From Actinomycetota bacterium (GTDB lineage: Bacteria; Actinomycetota; Rubrobacteria; Rubrobacterales; Rubrobacteraceae): 56,122 nucleotides of DNA. The position numbers were made by a program, and so were the translations under genes. This document shows, in pieces, positions 15,428 to 23,873 of this stretch. The notes beneath the pieces were generated by a model, which was not told the DNA's origin, made no database searches, and saw only the letters and a program-made list of their open reading frames with translations. Position 1 is the first letter of the stretch. The number at the start of each line of letters is the position of its first letter. Where the stretch lies: assembly GCA_902810695.1 (NCBI GenBank), contig CADDYV010000019.1:1-56122 (forward strand). The letters are read 5' to 3'.

Positions 15428-16798
15428 TCATCGCAGCTCTGATGGGGCGTGGCTGGAGTCGGGGATTTCTCTGGCGGAGATTATGCGCGGTTTGGCGCCT
15501 ATGGCGGGTTGATGAGGCATTCGGCCACAGATCGCCAGCTTCTCCATGCGGGTCAGCCGATCGCTGCTGCGCTTGGGGTGCTCCCAGAGCTCCACCCGCA
15601 GCCTGGAACCCTGCAGAAACACCCTTACGTGGGTGAGCACGAACCGCGAGGCGAAAACGGGAGGGCCTTTGAACCGGGCACGCACGGGCAAAAGTTGCCT
15701 CAGCCAGCAACCACAGTTGGCTACCACCGCCTGCCCGCCGTCTGCCTGTTCCAGCTTCGCCAGGTAGGGAGTGTGGGTGTGCCCCGAGACGAACACGTCT
15801 ATCGAACAGGATTCCTCGTCTTGCAACATCGGCGGCCGCTTTCTCTTCCTCACGGTGGCTTCGATCCTCTCTTGAGCCGTCGTGCCTGTTTGCTCTCCAG
15901 GGCTCACGGCGATCACGGATGCGATCCTCTGGAGCGAATATTTCAGTAACAGGAACAAAGCGCCAAACAAGAGTAGGGTAATGAAAACGAAGAAAGAGGT
16001 CTCCTGAATGGCGTCATTGACTTTAGGTATAAGAAGGTAGCCTTTGTAGAAGATCCGGGGCATGTCATCGGAGGTTACGGAGAAGAAAGCGAGGGTTCGG
16101 TAGGCCAGGTAGCAGAGAATGAAGGGGAGCATCAGGTAGGTTGTCGTCCGTCCCAGCGCGCTATAGAAGTACCTGCTGGTGATCCAGCGAGGGATGTTTC
16201 CCAGCGGCCGGATGTGTTTCATCTCGGCGAAGTCCACTTCCCACGCGATCTTGCCCAGAGGCACGAGCCGGCGCTCGAAGTCGGTAACTATGTGCTGCCC
16301 GAGCGGGGTGCTCAGAGGAGAGGAGTAGTCCTCGATCCGGTTGGCAGGGTCGAACTGGTCGCCATGCTCCGAGTAGATGGTGAACCCCCCAACAGATGCC
16401 AAATACGAAAGCGAAAACTCCTCAACCAGCCCCTCTCTCCTTAACGTCTCTCTCACCTGGGGGTTCCACCACACTTCCGCATCGTGGTTTCCTGGCAGGT
16501 AGATCACCCGATGATTCTCTCTTGAGGCAAAGCGTCTCAAGGAGTCAAACATCTTCTTATACTCTTTGCGCTCTATGGTGAGCCTGGCCCGGTTGGTTTG
16601 GGGTGGGGGTTCTCCGATCAGGAGTAAGTTGAAGAAGTCACCGGCGAGTACCAGTTCGACAGGGTTCTCGTAAGCGGCAAGCTCTTCAAAGAGGGACTCT
16701 AGTTCTTCTGGGGATTCGAAGCCGTCGCAGCCTGGATCCCCCCCGATATGGCAATCCGAGACAAACACGATCATCGTTGCACCCGGTAACTCTTTCAC
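15428..16798 (-). CDS. membrane-anchored metallophosphoesterase
   Basis: A 456-residue calcineurin-like phosphoesterase. Metal-site motifs appear in the expected order: SDCHIGG near residue 14, GDFFNLL near 53, GNHDAEVWW near 100, EHGDQFDP near 143 and SGHTHTP near 344. Two hydrophobic segments (about residues 215-240 and 268-290) lie between the fourth and fifth motifs, so the catalytic domain is interrupted by a membrane hairpin. Related soluble enzymes include UDP-2,3-diacylglucosamine hydrolase, but the substrate is unknown. I chose GTG 16798 because TAAAAT stands 7 nt before it, the leaderless pattern of this window. ATG 16774 is the alternative. Confidence 0.87.
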   Translation of the reverse strand: MKELPGATMIVFVSDCHIGGDPGCDGFESPEELESLFEELAAYENPVELVLAGDFFNLLLIGEPPPQTNRARLTIERKEYKKMFDSLRRFASRENHRVIYLPGNHDAEVWWNPQVRETLRREGLVEEFSLSYLASVGGFTIYSEHGDQFDPANRIEDYSSPLSTPLGQHIVTDFERRLVPLGKIAWEVDFAEMKHIRPLGNIPRWITSRYFYSALGRTTTYLMLPFILCYLAYRTLAFFSVTSDDMPRIFYKGYLLIPKVNDAIQETSFFVFITLLLFGALFLLLKYSLQRIASVIAVSPGEQTGTTAQERIEATVRKRKRPPMLQDEESCSIDVFVSGHTHTPYLAKLEQADGGQAVVANCGCWLRQLLPVRARFKGPPVFASRFVLTHVRVFLQGSRLRVELWEHPKRSSDRLTRMEKLAICGRMPHQPAIGAKPRIISAREIPDSSHAPSELR

Positions 16799-16805
16799 AC
16801 CATGT

Positions 16806-16811
16806 ATTTTA
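16806..16811 (-). promoter_or_regulatory. -10 box of leaderless phosphoesterase promoter
   Basis: TAAAAT on the minus strand, separated by 7 nt from the GTG start at 16798. No strong -35 is visible. Confidence 0.5.
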
Positions 16812-16925
16812 GACTTCCTGGCTGGAGGTCGTCTGGGTATCTAGTATGATATGCAAGCTCTATCCCCGGTAGACCGGCATCGGCCAGCAGCTCGGGAGCG
16901 GAAGATCGAACATCCAGAAAAATCC

Positions 16926-18020
16926 ATGTCTCCTACCAAAGTTCTTATCCTCACGGCTCCCATAGGGAGCGGGCACGTAGCGGCGGCGCACGCCCTGCGG
17001 GCTGAGCTGGAGCAATACGGCCATGAGGCGACGGTTATAGACGGTTTGCAGGAGATGAGTCCGGTTCCGGTCGGGGCGTTGAACTGGATATATATAAGCC
17101 AGCTCAGGCATCTACCGCAACCTCTGGCGGCGCTTCTCGCCATAACCGCGCTGAGGCCGGTCTCGGATATCGTGAGGTTCCTGGTGGGAGTCCTTTTTGC
17201 CGGACGGCTGCTGAGAGTTATCGAGGAAGGGCGGCCAGATGTCATAGTGTCCACCTATCCGCTGGTTACCGCCGCCCTGGGATACCTGCGCGGCAGGGGA
17301 AAGATAACCGTGCCGGTAGTGGCCCTCGTCACGGACTATGGCGTCCACCCTTTATGGACATCTCCCGGCGTGGATATGCACCTTGTAGCCTCTGATTTCT
17401 CCGCGGATATGGTCCGGCGCGCCGGAGGAAGGGTCTCTGTAGCCCGGCTTCCGGTGGCACCGGGTTTCGCAGACGCACCTGCGCGGGCTTCTTCCCGCGC
17501 CGCCCTGGGGGTGCCTGGAGGTGCTTTCGTGGTGCTCATCGTGGGAGGCGGATGGGGGCTCGGCGATACGGAAGGTGCTACCAGGCGCGCAATTAACGCG
17601 GGCGCGTACACGGTAGTCGTGGCGGGACACAACCGCGACCTCGAGTTACGGCTCGAAAAGCGGTACGGGACCGAAAGGAACGTGCGGGTGATAGGCTGGA
17701 CGGACAAGATGCCGGACCTGATGGCGGCATCTGATTGCCTGATCCAGAACGCCGGAGGCGTAACCTGCCTGGAGGCTATAGAGATGGATCTCCCGATAAT
17801 TATCTTCGATCCCATTCCGGGCCACGGGAGGTTGAACGCCCGCGCCATGGAAACGTCTGGCGTGGCTTGCTGGGCGCGTACCGCGGATGATCTCGAAAGG
17901 CTTTTGAAGTCCGCCGCCGGAGGCAAAGCTCTACCGCAGGCCTCGCAAGAGTTCCGAAACGCTCCGAAAGTCTCCACAGCGATCGAACCCCTGCTTCGAC
18001 AAAATTTATCGGACTGCTGA
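16926..18020 (+). CDS. GT28-type glycosyltransferase, MGDG synthase-like
   Basis: A 364-residue GT-B transferase with an N-terminal MGDG-synthase-like domain (VLILTAPIGSGHVAAAHAL at the start) and a GT28/MurG-like C-terminal half (IVGGGWGLGD near residue 212, DKMPDLMAASDCLIQNAGG near 262, CLEAIEMDLPIIIFDPIPGH near 283). By family it should move a sugar from a nucleotide donor to a membrane lipid such as diacylglycerol. Donor and acceptor are not decidable. ATG 16926 fits the family N-terminus. An in-frame ATG at 16851 would add 25 hydrophilic residues. TATGAT at 16845-16850 could be a -10 giving a roughly 70-nt leader. It converges on the DMT gene 6 bp away. Confidence 0.83.
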   Translation: MSPTKVLILTAPIGSGHVAAAHALRAELEQYGHEATVIDGLQEMSPVPVGALNWIYISQLRHLPQPLAALLAITALRPVSDIVRFLVGVLFAGRLLRVIEEGRPDVIVSTYPLVTAALGYLRGRGKITVPVVALVTDYGVHPLWTSPGVDMHLVASDFSADMVRRAGGRVSVARLPVAPGFADAPARASSRAALGVPGGAFVVLIVGGGWGLGDTEGATRRAINAGAYTVVVAGHNRDLELRLEKRYGTERNVRVIGWTDKMPDLMAASDCLIQNAGGVTCLEAIEMDLPIIIFDPIPGHGRLNARAMETSGVACWARTADDLERLLKSAAGGKALPQASQEFRNAPKVSTAIEPLLRQNLSDC

Positions 18021-18026
18021 ATCGGC

Positions 18027-18878
18027 TTACGGCGATATCTTCTCCGAAGAGTTGGCGGAGAGTACGAGCGTTCCGATGAGGGTGAGTAAAATCCCTCCAG
18101 CGAGCAGAATGCGTAAACCCGGAGAGGCGGGCCATGCCTCATCGAACAGGAATGGTGCTGCGGCTATGGGTACTACGGTGTGCAGGGCGAGCACTACCGG
18201 TGCCACAACCGAGGCCTGTACATGGTGCAGAGCTTTCAACTGGGCGTCGAACGCCAGAAAACCGCTCCCTGCGATCCCCAGACCAAGCAGTGCGAGCGGC
18301 AGGAATACCGCTCCGTCGTTCAGAATGGCGGAGATCCCGGCGTGCAGGTAGTCGGCGGCGTCCTTGGTGAAGATGCCGCTCAGCGCGTAGGCCATACCCG
18401 AGGCTACCGCCCCGAAAGCGAAGCCGCCAGAAACACGTGCGGCGCGCAGCGCGTATGGCAGCGCCACCACTGGACCTGTGATAGCCAGGAGCACAACCCA
18501 CTCCCAGGTAGTCGGCGAAGCGCCGCCGAACCGCGGGGGAGCGAGCCCCACTGCCACCACCCCCAATGCTATGAGCACCACGCCGAGGATCTTCCCGCGC
18601 CCCACCGGCTCTTTGAGCGCCCAACTGGTTAGCAGGAGCAGAACACCCAGGCCCGCGACGCTCAGCACGCGGGCCAGCGTCAGCGGGATGAGGGCGAGCG
18701 CGACGATCTCCAGAACCCAGCCCGCCACGTCCAGCGCGATGCCGAGGATTCCTGAGCCTTGCTTGCCGACGGACAACGAAGAGACCCCCGGATGCCGGCG
18801 CGCGGCGACCGCGAGGAGCACCACGGAGCCGTTGTAGGCAACCGACGATGCCAGAATCAAGATGATCCCCAGCAACAC
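18027..18878 (-). CDS. DMT/EamA-like membrane transporter
   Basis: A 283-residue protein with about nine to ten hydrophobic helices in the two-fold repeated pattern of drug/metabolite transporters, related to EamA and DMT-superfamily proteins. It starts with an N-terminal helix (LLGIILILASSVAYNG) and ends with VLSANSSEKISP. Substrate is unknown. I took GTG 18878 because AAGGAGGT lies 12 nt upstream and the first helix begins immediately. Longer readings are Arg/Lys-rich and would overlap the divergent PAP2 gene. The gene shares a 109 bp divergent region with PAP2. Confidence 0.8.
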   Translation of the reverse strand: MLLGIILILASSVAYNGSVVLLAVAARRHPGVSSLSVGKQGSGILGIALDVAGWVLEIVALALIPLTLARVLSVAGLGVLLLLTSWALKEPVGRGKILGVVLIALGVVAVGLAPPRFGGASPTTWEWVVLLAITGPVVALPYALRAARVSGGFAFGAVASGMAYALSGIFTKDAADYLHAGISAILNDGAVFLPLALLGLGIAGSGFLAFDAQLKALHHVQASVVAPVVLALHTVVPIAAAPFLFDEAWPASPGLRILLAGGILLTLIGTLVLSANSSEKISP

Positions 18879-18974
18879 TTTTAGGGGCTGACCTCCTTGC
18901 GGAACGAGCTGCCAGTAACGGTAGTCGCTATATGCTCTCCGCTTCCGTTTTCGATGCCTAGAGAGTTTACAGGC

Positions 18975-18980
18975 TAAAAT
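18975..18980 (+). promoter_or_regulatory. -10 box of leaderless PAP2 gene
   Basis: TAAAAT with a 7-nt gap to the GTG at 18988; no Shine-Dalgarno sequence. Confidence 0.5.
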
Positions 18981-18987
18981 CTTTTGC

Positions 18988-19662
18988 GTGGATCGCGAGA
19001 GATCCGAAGAGAACCGCCGGTTGCGCCGAATCGCCTTCCTGGGAGCGTTGCTCGCCCTGAGCGCGTTCGCGGCTTTCCTGGGGCTCGCATACGAAGTAAG
19101 CGATGGAGCCACCAGACGCCTCGACGTCGCCCTGCTTCTGCGCGTGCACTCTACCTTTCCCGGATGGTTAGAACCCTTTCTGATAGCCGTAACCACCCTC
19201 GGCTATTACTGGGTGGTTACCGTGCTCCTCGCCATCGTCGCCTTCCTCTTCTACCGCCGGGATTTCAGATCCTACGCCCTCTACCTGCCGGTCTGCGCTT
19301 TCGGCGGCATGAGCCTCGCCACGATCGTCAAGGATTCCGTAGACAGGGTGCGTCCCCACCTCTTCCACTTTGCGAATTACCCCATACCTTCTTCCTACTC
19401 GTTTACCAGCGGCCACGCGACCATGGCGGTTGCCTTCTACGGCGTTCTCTCCTTGCTCATCGCCAGGCGACTGAGGGGCTGGCGCAGGTGGAGCCTCGTG
19501 GGGCTCGGTGGGATCCTCGTCCTTCTGATAGGCTTCAGCCGGTTGTATCTGGGCGTTCACTACCCGAGCGATGTACTGGGCGGATACCTGCTCGGCACGT
19601 TCTGGTCCGCCGCGGTCGGGAGTGCCTTCACACTCTGGCGCTTACACCTCAGAAAATCCTGA
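18988..19662 (+). CDS. PAP2 family phosphatase
   Basis: A 224-residue polytopic membrane phosphatase. The three-part acid phosphatase signature is complete: KDSVDRVRP near residue 115, SFTSGHAT near 137 and SRLYLGVHYPSDVLGG near 183. The His and Arg residues form the catalytic centre facing outside the membrane. Family members dephosphorylate undecaprenyl pyrophosphate, phosphatidic acid or phosphatidylglycerol phosphate. The adjacent DedA gene, also linked to undecaprenyl-phosphate or phospholipid recycling in the family, makes a lipid-carrier role plausible. A short basic N-terminal tail precedes helix 1. The gene is apparently leaderless. Confidence 0.92.
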   Translation: MDRERSEENRRLRRIAFLGALLALSAFAAFLGLAYEVSDGATRRLDVALLLRVHSTFPGWLEPFLIAVTTLGYYWVVTVLLAIVAFLFYRRDFRSYALYLPVCAFGGMSLATIVKDSVDRVRPHLFHFANYPIPSSYSFTSGHATMAVAFYGVLSLLIARRLRGWRRWSLVGLGGILVLLIGFSRLYLGVHYPSDVLGGYLLGTFWSAAVGSAFTLWRLHLRKS

Positions 19663-19706
19663 AAAGGAAGCTGGAAATCTTCACCTGGAGGTGGTAGCGT
19701 TCCTGA

Positions 19707-20333
19707 GTGCTCGCCAGTATCTTGCAACCTTTCATCGAGTGGGTAACCGGGACCATCGGGAGCCACGGGCTCTTCGCGGTCTTCGGGCTGATGGTGCTTG
19801 AGAGCACGGGAGTTTTGATCCCCTCGGAGGCGATAGCGCCCTTCGCCGGATATCTCGTCTCCATCGGCAAGATGAGCCTGTTCGGGGCGGTGGCGGCGGG
19901 TGTTATGGGAAACCTGATCGGGTCATGGATCGCCTACACCATCGGGATCACGGGCGGGCGCGAGCTGTGGCTGCGTTACGGGAAGTTCGTGGGCGTGCGG
20001 GCACATCACCTCGCCACAGCCGAGAAGTGGTTCGATCGCTACGGCGAGTTCACGGTCTTTATCTCCCGCTGTCTGCCGGTGGTCCGCACATTCATCTCCT
20101 TCCCGGCTGGTGCTGCCCGGATGAACTTTGTCAAGTTCACCTTCTACACCCTGCTCGGCTGCGTGCCCTGGGTCTTCGCCCTGACCTACGTGGGATACCT
20201 GCTCGGCAAGAACTGGGAAGAGGTAGGCTCGTTTATCCACTACCTGGACTTCGCGGTCGCACTCGGCATCGTGGTCGGGATCGCATACCTTCTCTGGCGC
20301 TGGCTCTCCGCCCGCTCCTCCAAGGCCGGATAA
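19707..20333 (+). CDS. DedA family membrane protein
   Basis: A 208-residue DedA/VTT-domain protein. Recognisable parts are FGLMVLESTGVLIPSEAIAP near residue 27, the GNLIGSWIAYTIG re-entrant segment near 68, the GRELWLRYGKF motif near 84, and ISRCLPVVRTFISFPAGAARM near 118. DedA proteins are implicated in lipid flipping, including undecaprenyl phosphate recycling, and in proton-dependent membrane homeostasis. The start is GTG 19707, 44 bp after the PAP2 stop, so the two are probably co-transcribed. Confidence 0.92.
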   Translation: MLASILQPFIEWVTGTIGSHGLFAVFGLMVLESTGVLIPSEAIAPFAGYLVSIGKMSLFGAVAAGVMGNLIGSWIAYTIGITGGRELWLRYGKFVGVRAHHLATAEKWFDRYGEFTVFISRCLPVVRTFISFPAGAARMNFVKFTFYTLLGCVPWVFALTYVGYLLGKNWEEVGSFIHYLDFAVALGIVVGIAYLLWRWLSARSSKAG

Positions 20334-20345
20334 TTTACCCTTCGC

Positions 20346-20351
20346 TACAAT
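20346..20351 (+). promoter_or_regulatory. -10 box of leaderless tauE-like gene
   Basis: TACAAT followed by 7 nt and the ATG at 20359. It may give the TauE-like gene a start independent of the DedA transcript. Confidence 0.5.
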
Positions 20352-20358
20352 AGGTCGG

Positions 20359-21117
20359 ATGGACTGGCTGCACCTTTTGCTCCTAGGCGGGATAGGCGTC
20401 GTCGGCGGGATACTGTCCGGGCTGGTCGGTGTGGGTGGTGGAATTATCTTCGTGCCGGGACTCACCCTGGCAGGTGGCTGGAATGTCAAGGAAGCCGTGG
20501 CCGCGAGCCTGATAATCATCATCTTCAGTTCTCTTTCGGGTACGATCCGCAACGCCCACAGCGAGAACCCGGCGCGGTGGCGGGAAGCGGGCTTGCTCTC
20601 CCTGACGGTCGCGCCGGCGTCCCTGATCGGGGTTTACATCAGCCGCATCTCTCCCGAGCAGGTGGTGGAGATCTGCTTCGCCGCGCTCCTTCTCCTCCTG
20701 GCCTATCCGACATCGCGAAAGCGCCCGGACTACGGCGGAGACAGGAAGATTCCGCTGCCCCTGGCGCTCGCGATCGGGGTGCTAATCGGGGCTCTCTCCG
20801 GGCTCGTGGGGGTCGGCGGCGGAGTCGTGCTGGTCCCCCTGCTGTCGCTTGGTTTCGGACTGGATATAAAGACGGCCATCTCGACCAGCCTGGTAGTCGT
20901 GATGGCCACAGCCCTCGTGGGCGGCGCGGGCTACGTGGCGACCGGGTTCGGAAACCTCCTCAGCCTGCCACCCCTGATCGTGGGCTCCATGATCGGGGCC
21001 TGGGTCGGCGTGCGCATCCGCGACCCGCTGCCAGAGGGTGTGATCCGGACCGGCTTCGCTTTCCTTATGGTCTTGACCGCGCTCAAGATCCTCTCCGACA
21101 CCCTGAATGTCTTTTAG
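20359..21117 (+). CDS. sulfite exporter TauE/SafE family protein
   Basis: A 252-residue membrane protein with the two-fold TauE/SafE repeat. Each half begins with a Gly-rich re-entrant motif, SGLVGVGGGIIFVPGL near residue 20 and SGLVGVGGGVVLVPLL near 148, and about eight helices are predicted. Members export or import sulfite, sulfoacetate or other small organic sulfur anions. No sulfur metabolism gene is adjacent, so the substrate is open. The ATG is 25 bp after the DedA stop. Confidence 0.9.
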   Translation: MDWLHLLLLGGIGVVGGILSGLVGVGGGIIFVPGLTLAGGWNVKEAVAASLIIIIFSSLSGTIRNAHSENPARWREAGLLSLTVAPASLIGVYISRISPEQVVEICFAALLLLLAYPTSRKRPDYGGDRKIPLPLALAIGVLIGALSGLVGVGGGVVLVPLLSLGFGLDIKTAISTSLVVVMATALVGGAGYVATGFGNLLSLPPLIVGSMIGAWVGVRIRDPLPEGVIRTGFAFLMVLTALKILSDTLNVF

Positions 21118-21182
21118 CCTAGCCTAAAAATACCTGCAAACGTCGTGATTTTTGGCCGGAACCCGCATGATAAACTTGCAAG

Positions 21183-22619
21183 ATGGGTAGCGAAGAGCGC
21201 GCAGACAAAGAGGAGCGCCGGGAGAAAAATCGGGTAACCGTCGTTTCGGTGGTTGCGGCGGTGGCGCTGACGTGCGCGAAGCTGGCGGCAGGATTGCTCA
21301 CCGGGAGCCTCGGGCTTCTGGCGGAGGCGGCGCACTCCGGGCTGGACACGGTCTCCACTGTAGTTACCTTCTTCTCCGTGCGGATCGCCGGTCGCCCCGC
21401 TGACGAGGAGCACCCTTACGGGCACGGGCGTTTCGAGAACCTCTCGGCGATCATAGAGGGCGTGCTGCTCATCATTACGGCGGCCTGGATCCTCTACGAG
21501 TCCGTACACCGGATCTTCTTCGCCTACGTCGCAGTCGAGCCCTCGGCGTGGGCCTTTGCAATTATGCTGGTGAGTATAGCGGTAGATTCCGCACGCTCGA
21601 CCATGCTCTCCAGGGCGGCCCGCAAGTACGACAGCCGCGCGCTGGAGGCCGATGCCTTGAACTTCCGGGCGGACATGCTCTCCTCGGCGGTGGTGATCGC
21701 AGGTCTCGCGCTCGTCGCCTACGCCAATGCTACCGGGAACGGAAACTTCTTCCTCAACCGGGCCGACGCCTTCGCGGCGCTCTTCGTCGGGCTGTTCATA
21801 ATCTTCAAGAGTGCGCAGCTCGCCGTAAGGTCGGTCAACGTGCTCCTGGACCTGGCTCCCGTAGACCTGCAGGAGAAGATCACGCGCAGCGCCGACTCCG
21901 TGCCCGGCGTGGTCGAGACCCGGATGGTCCGGATACGCGAGTCCGGGCAGAGGAAGTTCGCCGACATCGTGGTAACCGTCCCGCGTACCGTCAGCGCCTC
22001 TGAAGCCCACGAAATATCCGAGAAAGTAGAGGAAGCGGTGCGCGGCGTGGACCGCCGCACCGAGAGCGTGGTGCACGTGGAGCCGGTGATGACCGACACG
22101 GAAACCCTGGCCGAGTCCATCCATGCCACGGCGTTGCAGATGGGCTTGAGGACGCATCACGAGCGGGTGCAGCGTTCGGGCGAAAACTTCGAAGCATCGC
22201 TGCATCTGGAGGTGGACGCCGGTCTCACGCTCGAAGAAGCCCACGCGCTTGCAAACCGGCTGGGGCGGGAGATCCGGGAGCAGTATCCGGAGCTGGGCCG
22301 GGTGAACACGCACATAGAGGTGGCGGAGCCCGAGTCGGGCGAACGGCGCGAGATAACCGGGGAGCATGCCGATCTCGTGAGGGAAATAAAGCGGGCCGTG
22401 GAAGAATCCGGCGTGGGAGCGAGATGCCACGAGGTTCGCCTGTACCGCGCCGGAGAGGATCTTGACGCGGTTTTGCACTGCGACTTCCCCGGCTCGACGA
22501 ACATCGGCGCGGTGCACGTCTGGACCGAGCAGATGGAGCAGACGCTGCGGGAGCGCTTCCCCCGGCTCGAGCACGTCGTCATCCACGCCGAACCGCGGGA
22601 AACACAGCCCGACTCTTGA
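21183..22619 (+). CDS. cation diffusion facilitator with three C-terminal domains
   Basis: A 478-residue CDF metal exporter. The transmembrane part (about 1-210) has AEAAHSGLDTVST in helix 2, HPYGHGRFENLSAIIEG after it, and DALNFRADMLSS in helix 5. In helix 5 the usual His or Asp of the transport site is Asn (NFRAD), while helix 2 keeps HSGLD. Residues about 215-295 are the normal ferredoxin-like cytoplasmic domain. Two further repeats of similar design follow, ending at about 385 (VNTHIEVAEPE) and 470 (EHVVIHAEP). CDF proteins normally have one. TAAACT lies 6 nt before the ATG, suggesting a leaderless start. Confidence 0.9.
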   Translation: MGSEERADKEERREKNRVTVVSVVAAVALTCAKLAAGLLTGSLGLLAEAAHSGLDTVSTVVTFFSVRIAGRPADEEHPYGHGRFENLSAIIEGVLLIITAAWILYESVHRIFFAYVAVEPSAWAFAIMLVSIAVDSARSTMLSRAARKYDSRALEADALNFRADMLSSAVVIAGLALVAYANATGNGNFFLNRADAFAALFVGLFIIFKSAQLAVRSVNVLLDLAPVDLQEKITRSADSVPGVVETRMVRIRESGQRKFADIVVTVPRTVSASEAHEISEKVEEAVRGVDRRTESVVHVEPVMTDTETLAESIHATALQMGLRTHHERVQRSGENFEASLHLEVDAGLTLEEAHALANRLGREIREQYPELGRVNTHIEVAEPESGERREITGEHADLVREIKRAVEESGVGARCHEVRLYRAGEDLDAVLHCDFPGSTNIGAVHVWTEQMEQTLRERFPRLEHVVIHAEPRETQPDS

Positions 22620-22622
22620 GCC

Positions 22623-22639
22623 CGCTCCGTTTCGGAGCG
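22623..22639. terminator. hairpin between the CDF gene and the first signal peptidase gene
   Basis: CGCTCCG and CGGAGCG form a 7-bp stem with a TTT loop, starting 4 bp after the CDF stop. There is no T-run after it, so termination may be weak. It is followed at once by TATTCT (22643-22648), a likely -10 box for lepB. Confidence 0.4.
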
Positions 22640-22658
22640 TGGTATTCTAAGCGTCCGT

Positions 22659-23240
22659 ATGACCGAGAAGCGACCCTACGACCGGTACTTCCAGACCTCC
22701 CGGAAAAAGGCCCGTTCACAGAGGAAGAGCGGCGGCTGGCTGGAATTTTTTATCATCCTCGCTGCCGCGTTCGTCCTGGTCTTCGGCATCGTCCGGCCCT
22801 TCGTTTTTGAGGCTTTCTATATCCCCTCGAAAAGCATGGTCCCGACGCTCGAAGTAGGGGATAGGGTGCTGGTCAACAAGTTTATCTACGATTTCACGCA
22901 GCCGAAAAGGGGCCAGGTGGTAGTCTTCAAAAACCCCGAAAACCCCAATGCCGACCCCCTGATAAAGCGCATAGTAGGGCTTCCGGGAGATACGATCAGA
23001 CTCAGAGACGGCAAGCTCTACGTCAACGGTGTTCTCCAGAGAGAGCCCTACGTGAACAAGGCCACCCCAGACCCCATCCCCTACGGCCCGAAGAAAGTGC
23101 CGCCCGGACACGTCTTCGTGATGGGCGACAATCGCGGGGACTCCGAGGACTCGCGGTATTTCGGGGCGATCCCGGAGTCCAGCATCGAGGGCGAGGCTTT
23201 CCTGCGCTTCTGGCCGCCGGGCCGGGTGGGAGATATCTAA
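22659..23240 (+). CDS. lepB: signal peptidase I, first copy
   Basis: Removes signal peptides from exported proteins on the outer face of the membrane. The 193-residue protein has one N-terminal membrane anchor (about 28-48), the catalytic Ser59 in IPSKSMVPTL, the general-base Lys103 in LIKRIVGLPGD, and the C-terminal box FVMGDNRGDSEDSRYFG. An N-terminal basic cytosolic tail precedes the anchor. TATTCT is 10 nt before the ATG. A second signal peptidase gene follows 42 bp later, in the same direction and of the same length class. Confidence 0.95.
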   Translation: MTEKRPYDRYFQTSRKKARSQRKSGGWLEFFIILAAAFVLVFGIVRPFVFEAFYIPSKSMVPTLEVGDRVLVNKFIYDFTQPKRGQVVVFKNPENPNADPLIKRIVGLPGDTIRLRDGKLYVNGVLQREPYVNKATPDPIPYGPKKVPPGHVFVMGDNRGDSEDSRYFGAIPESSIEGEAFLRFWPPGRVGDI

Positions 23241-23282
23241 CATACATGTAAACCTTTCCGTAAAGGAGTATTCTTAAATCCT

Positions 23283-23873
23283 ATGAGCGAAGAATTGCCG
23301 CGCGAGCAGAGTTCCCCCAAGCGCCAGGGCCGCCGGAGCAGGTTGGGCGGGCCGGTAGGCGAGTTTGTTATTACACTGGTCATCGCCTTTGTTCTCGTCT
23401 TCGGTTTCGTCCGGCCCTTCGTCGTCGAGGCGTATCGCATCCCCTCGGCGAGCATGGAACCGACGCTCGACATACACGACCGGGTACTTGCCAACAAGTT
23501 TATCTACGACTTCACGGACCCCCAGCGGGGCCAGATCGTGATCTTCAAGAACCCCGAAGACCCGAACTCGGACCCCCTGATAAAGCGTGTGGTGGGGCTG
23601 CCCGGCGATACCCTCAGGATCCAGCACGGCAAGCTCTACGTCAACGGCGTCCCCCAGAACGAACCCTACATCCATAAAAATCCCTGCCTCCAGTTCCGGC
23701 CCAAAACCTGTAGTTTCGGTCCGACAGAGGTTCCACCGGGCCACGTCTTCGTGATGGGCGATAACCGGGCCAACTCCTACGACTCGCGCTTTTTTGGCCC
23801 GGTCCCGGAGTCCAGCATAGAAGGCGAGGCTTTCCTGCGCTTCTGGCCGCCGGGCCGCCTCGCCTGGCTCTAG
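23283..23873 (+). CDS. lepB: signal peptidase I, second copy
   Basis: A 196-residue paralogue of the preceding gene. Catalytic Ser57 is in IPSASMEPTL, Lys101 is in LIKRVVGLPGD, and the C-terminal box reads FVMGDNRANSYDSRFFG. It differs from its neighbour in the N-terminal tail and in an insertion with two Cys residues (NPCLQFRPKTCSFG, near residue 137) between the catalytic Lys region and the final box. Extracytoplasmic position suggests these could form a disulfide. TAAAGGAG lies about 14 nt upstream of the ATG. The pair probably arose by tandem duplication. Confidence 0.95.
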   Translation: MSEELPREQSSPKRQGRRSRLGGPVGEFVITLVIAFVLVFGFVRPFVVEAYRIPSASMEPTLDIHDRVLANKFIYDFTDPQRGQIVIFKNPEDPNSDPLIKRVVGLPGDTLRIQHGKLYVNGVPQNEPYIHKNPCLQFRPKTCSFGPTEVPPGHVFVMGDNRANSYDSRFFGPVPESSIEGEAFLRFWPPGRLAWL

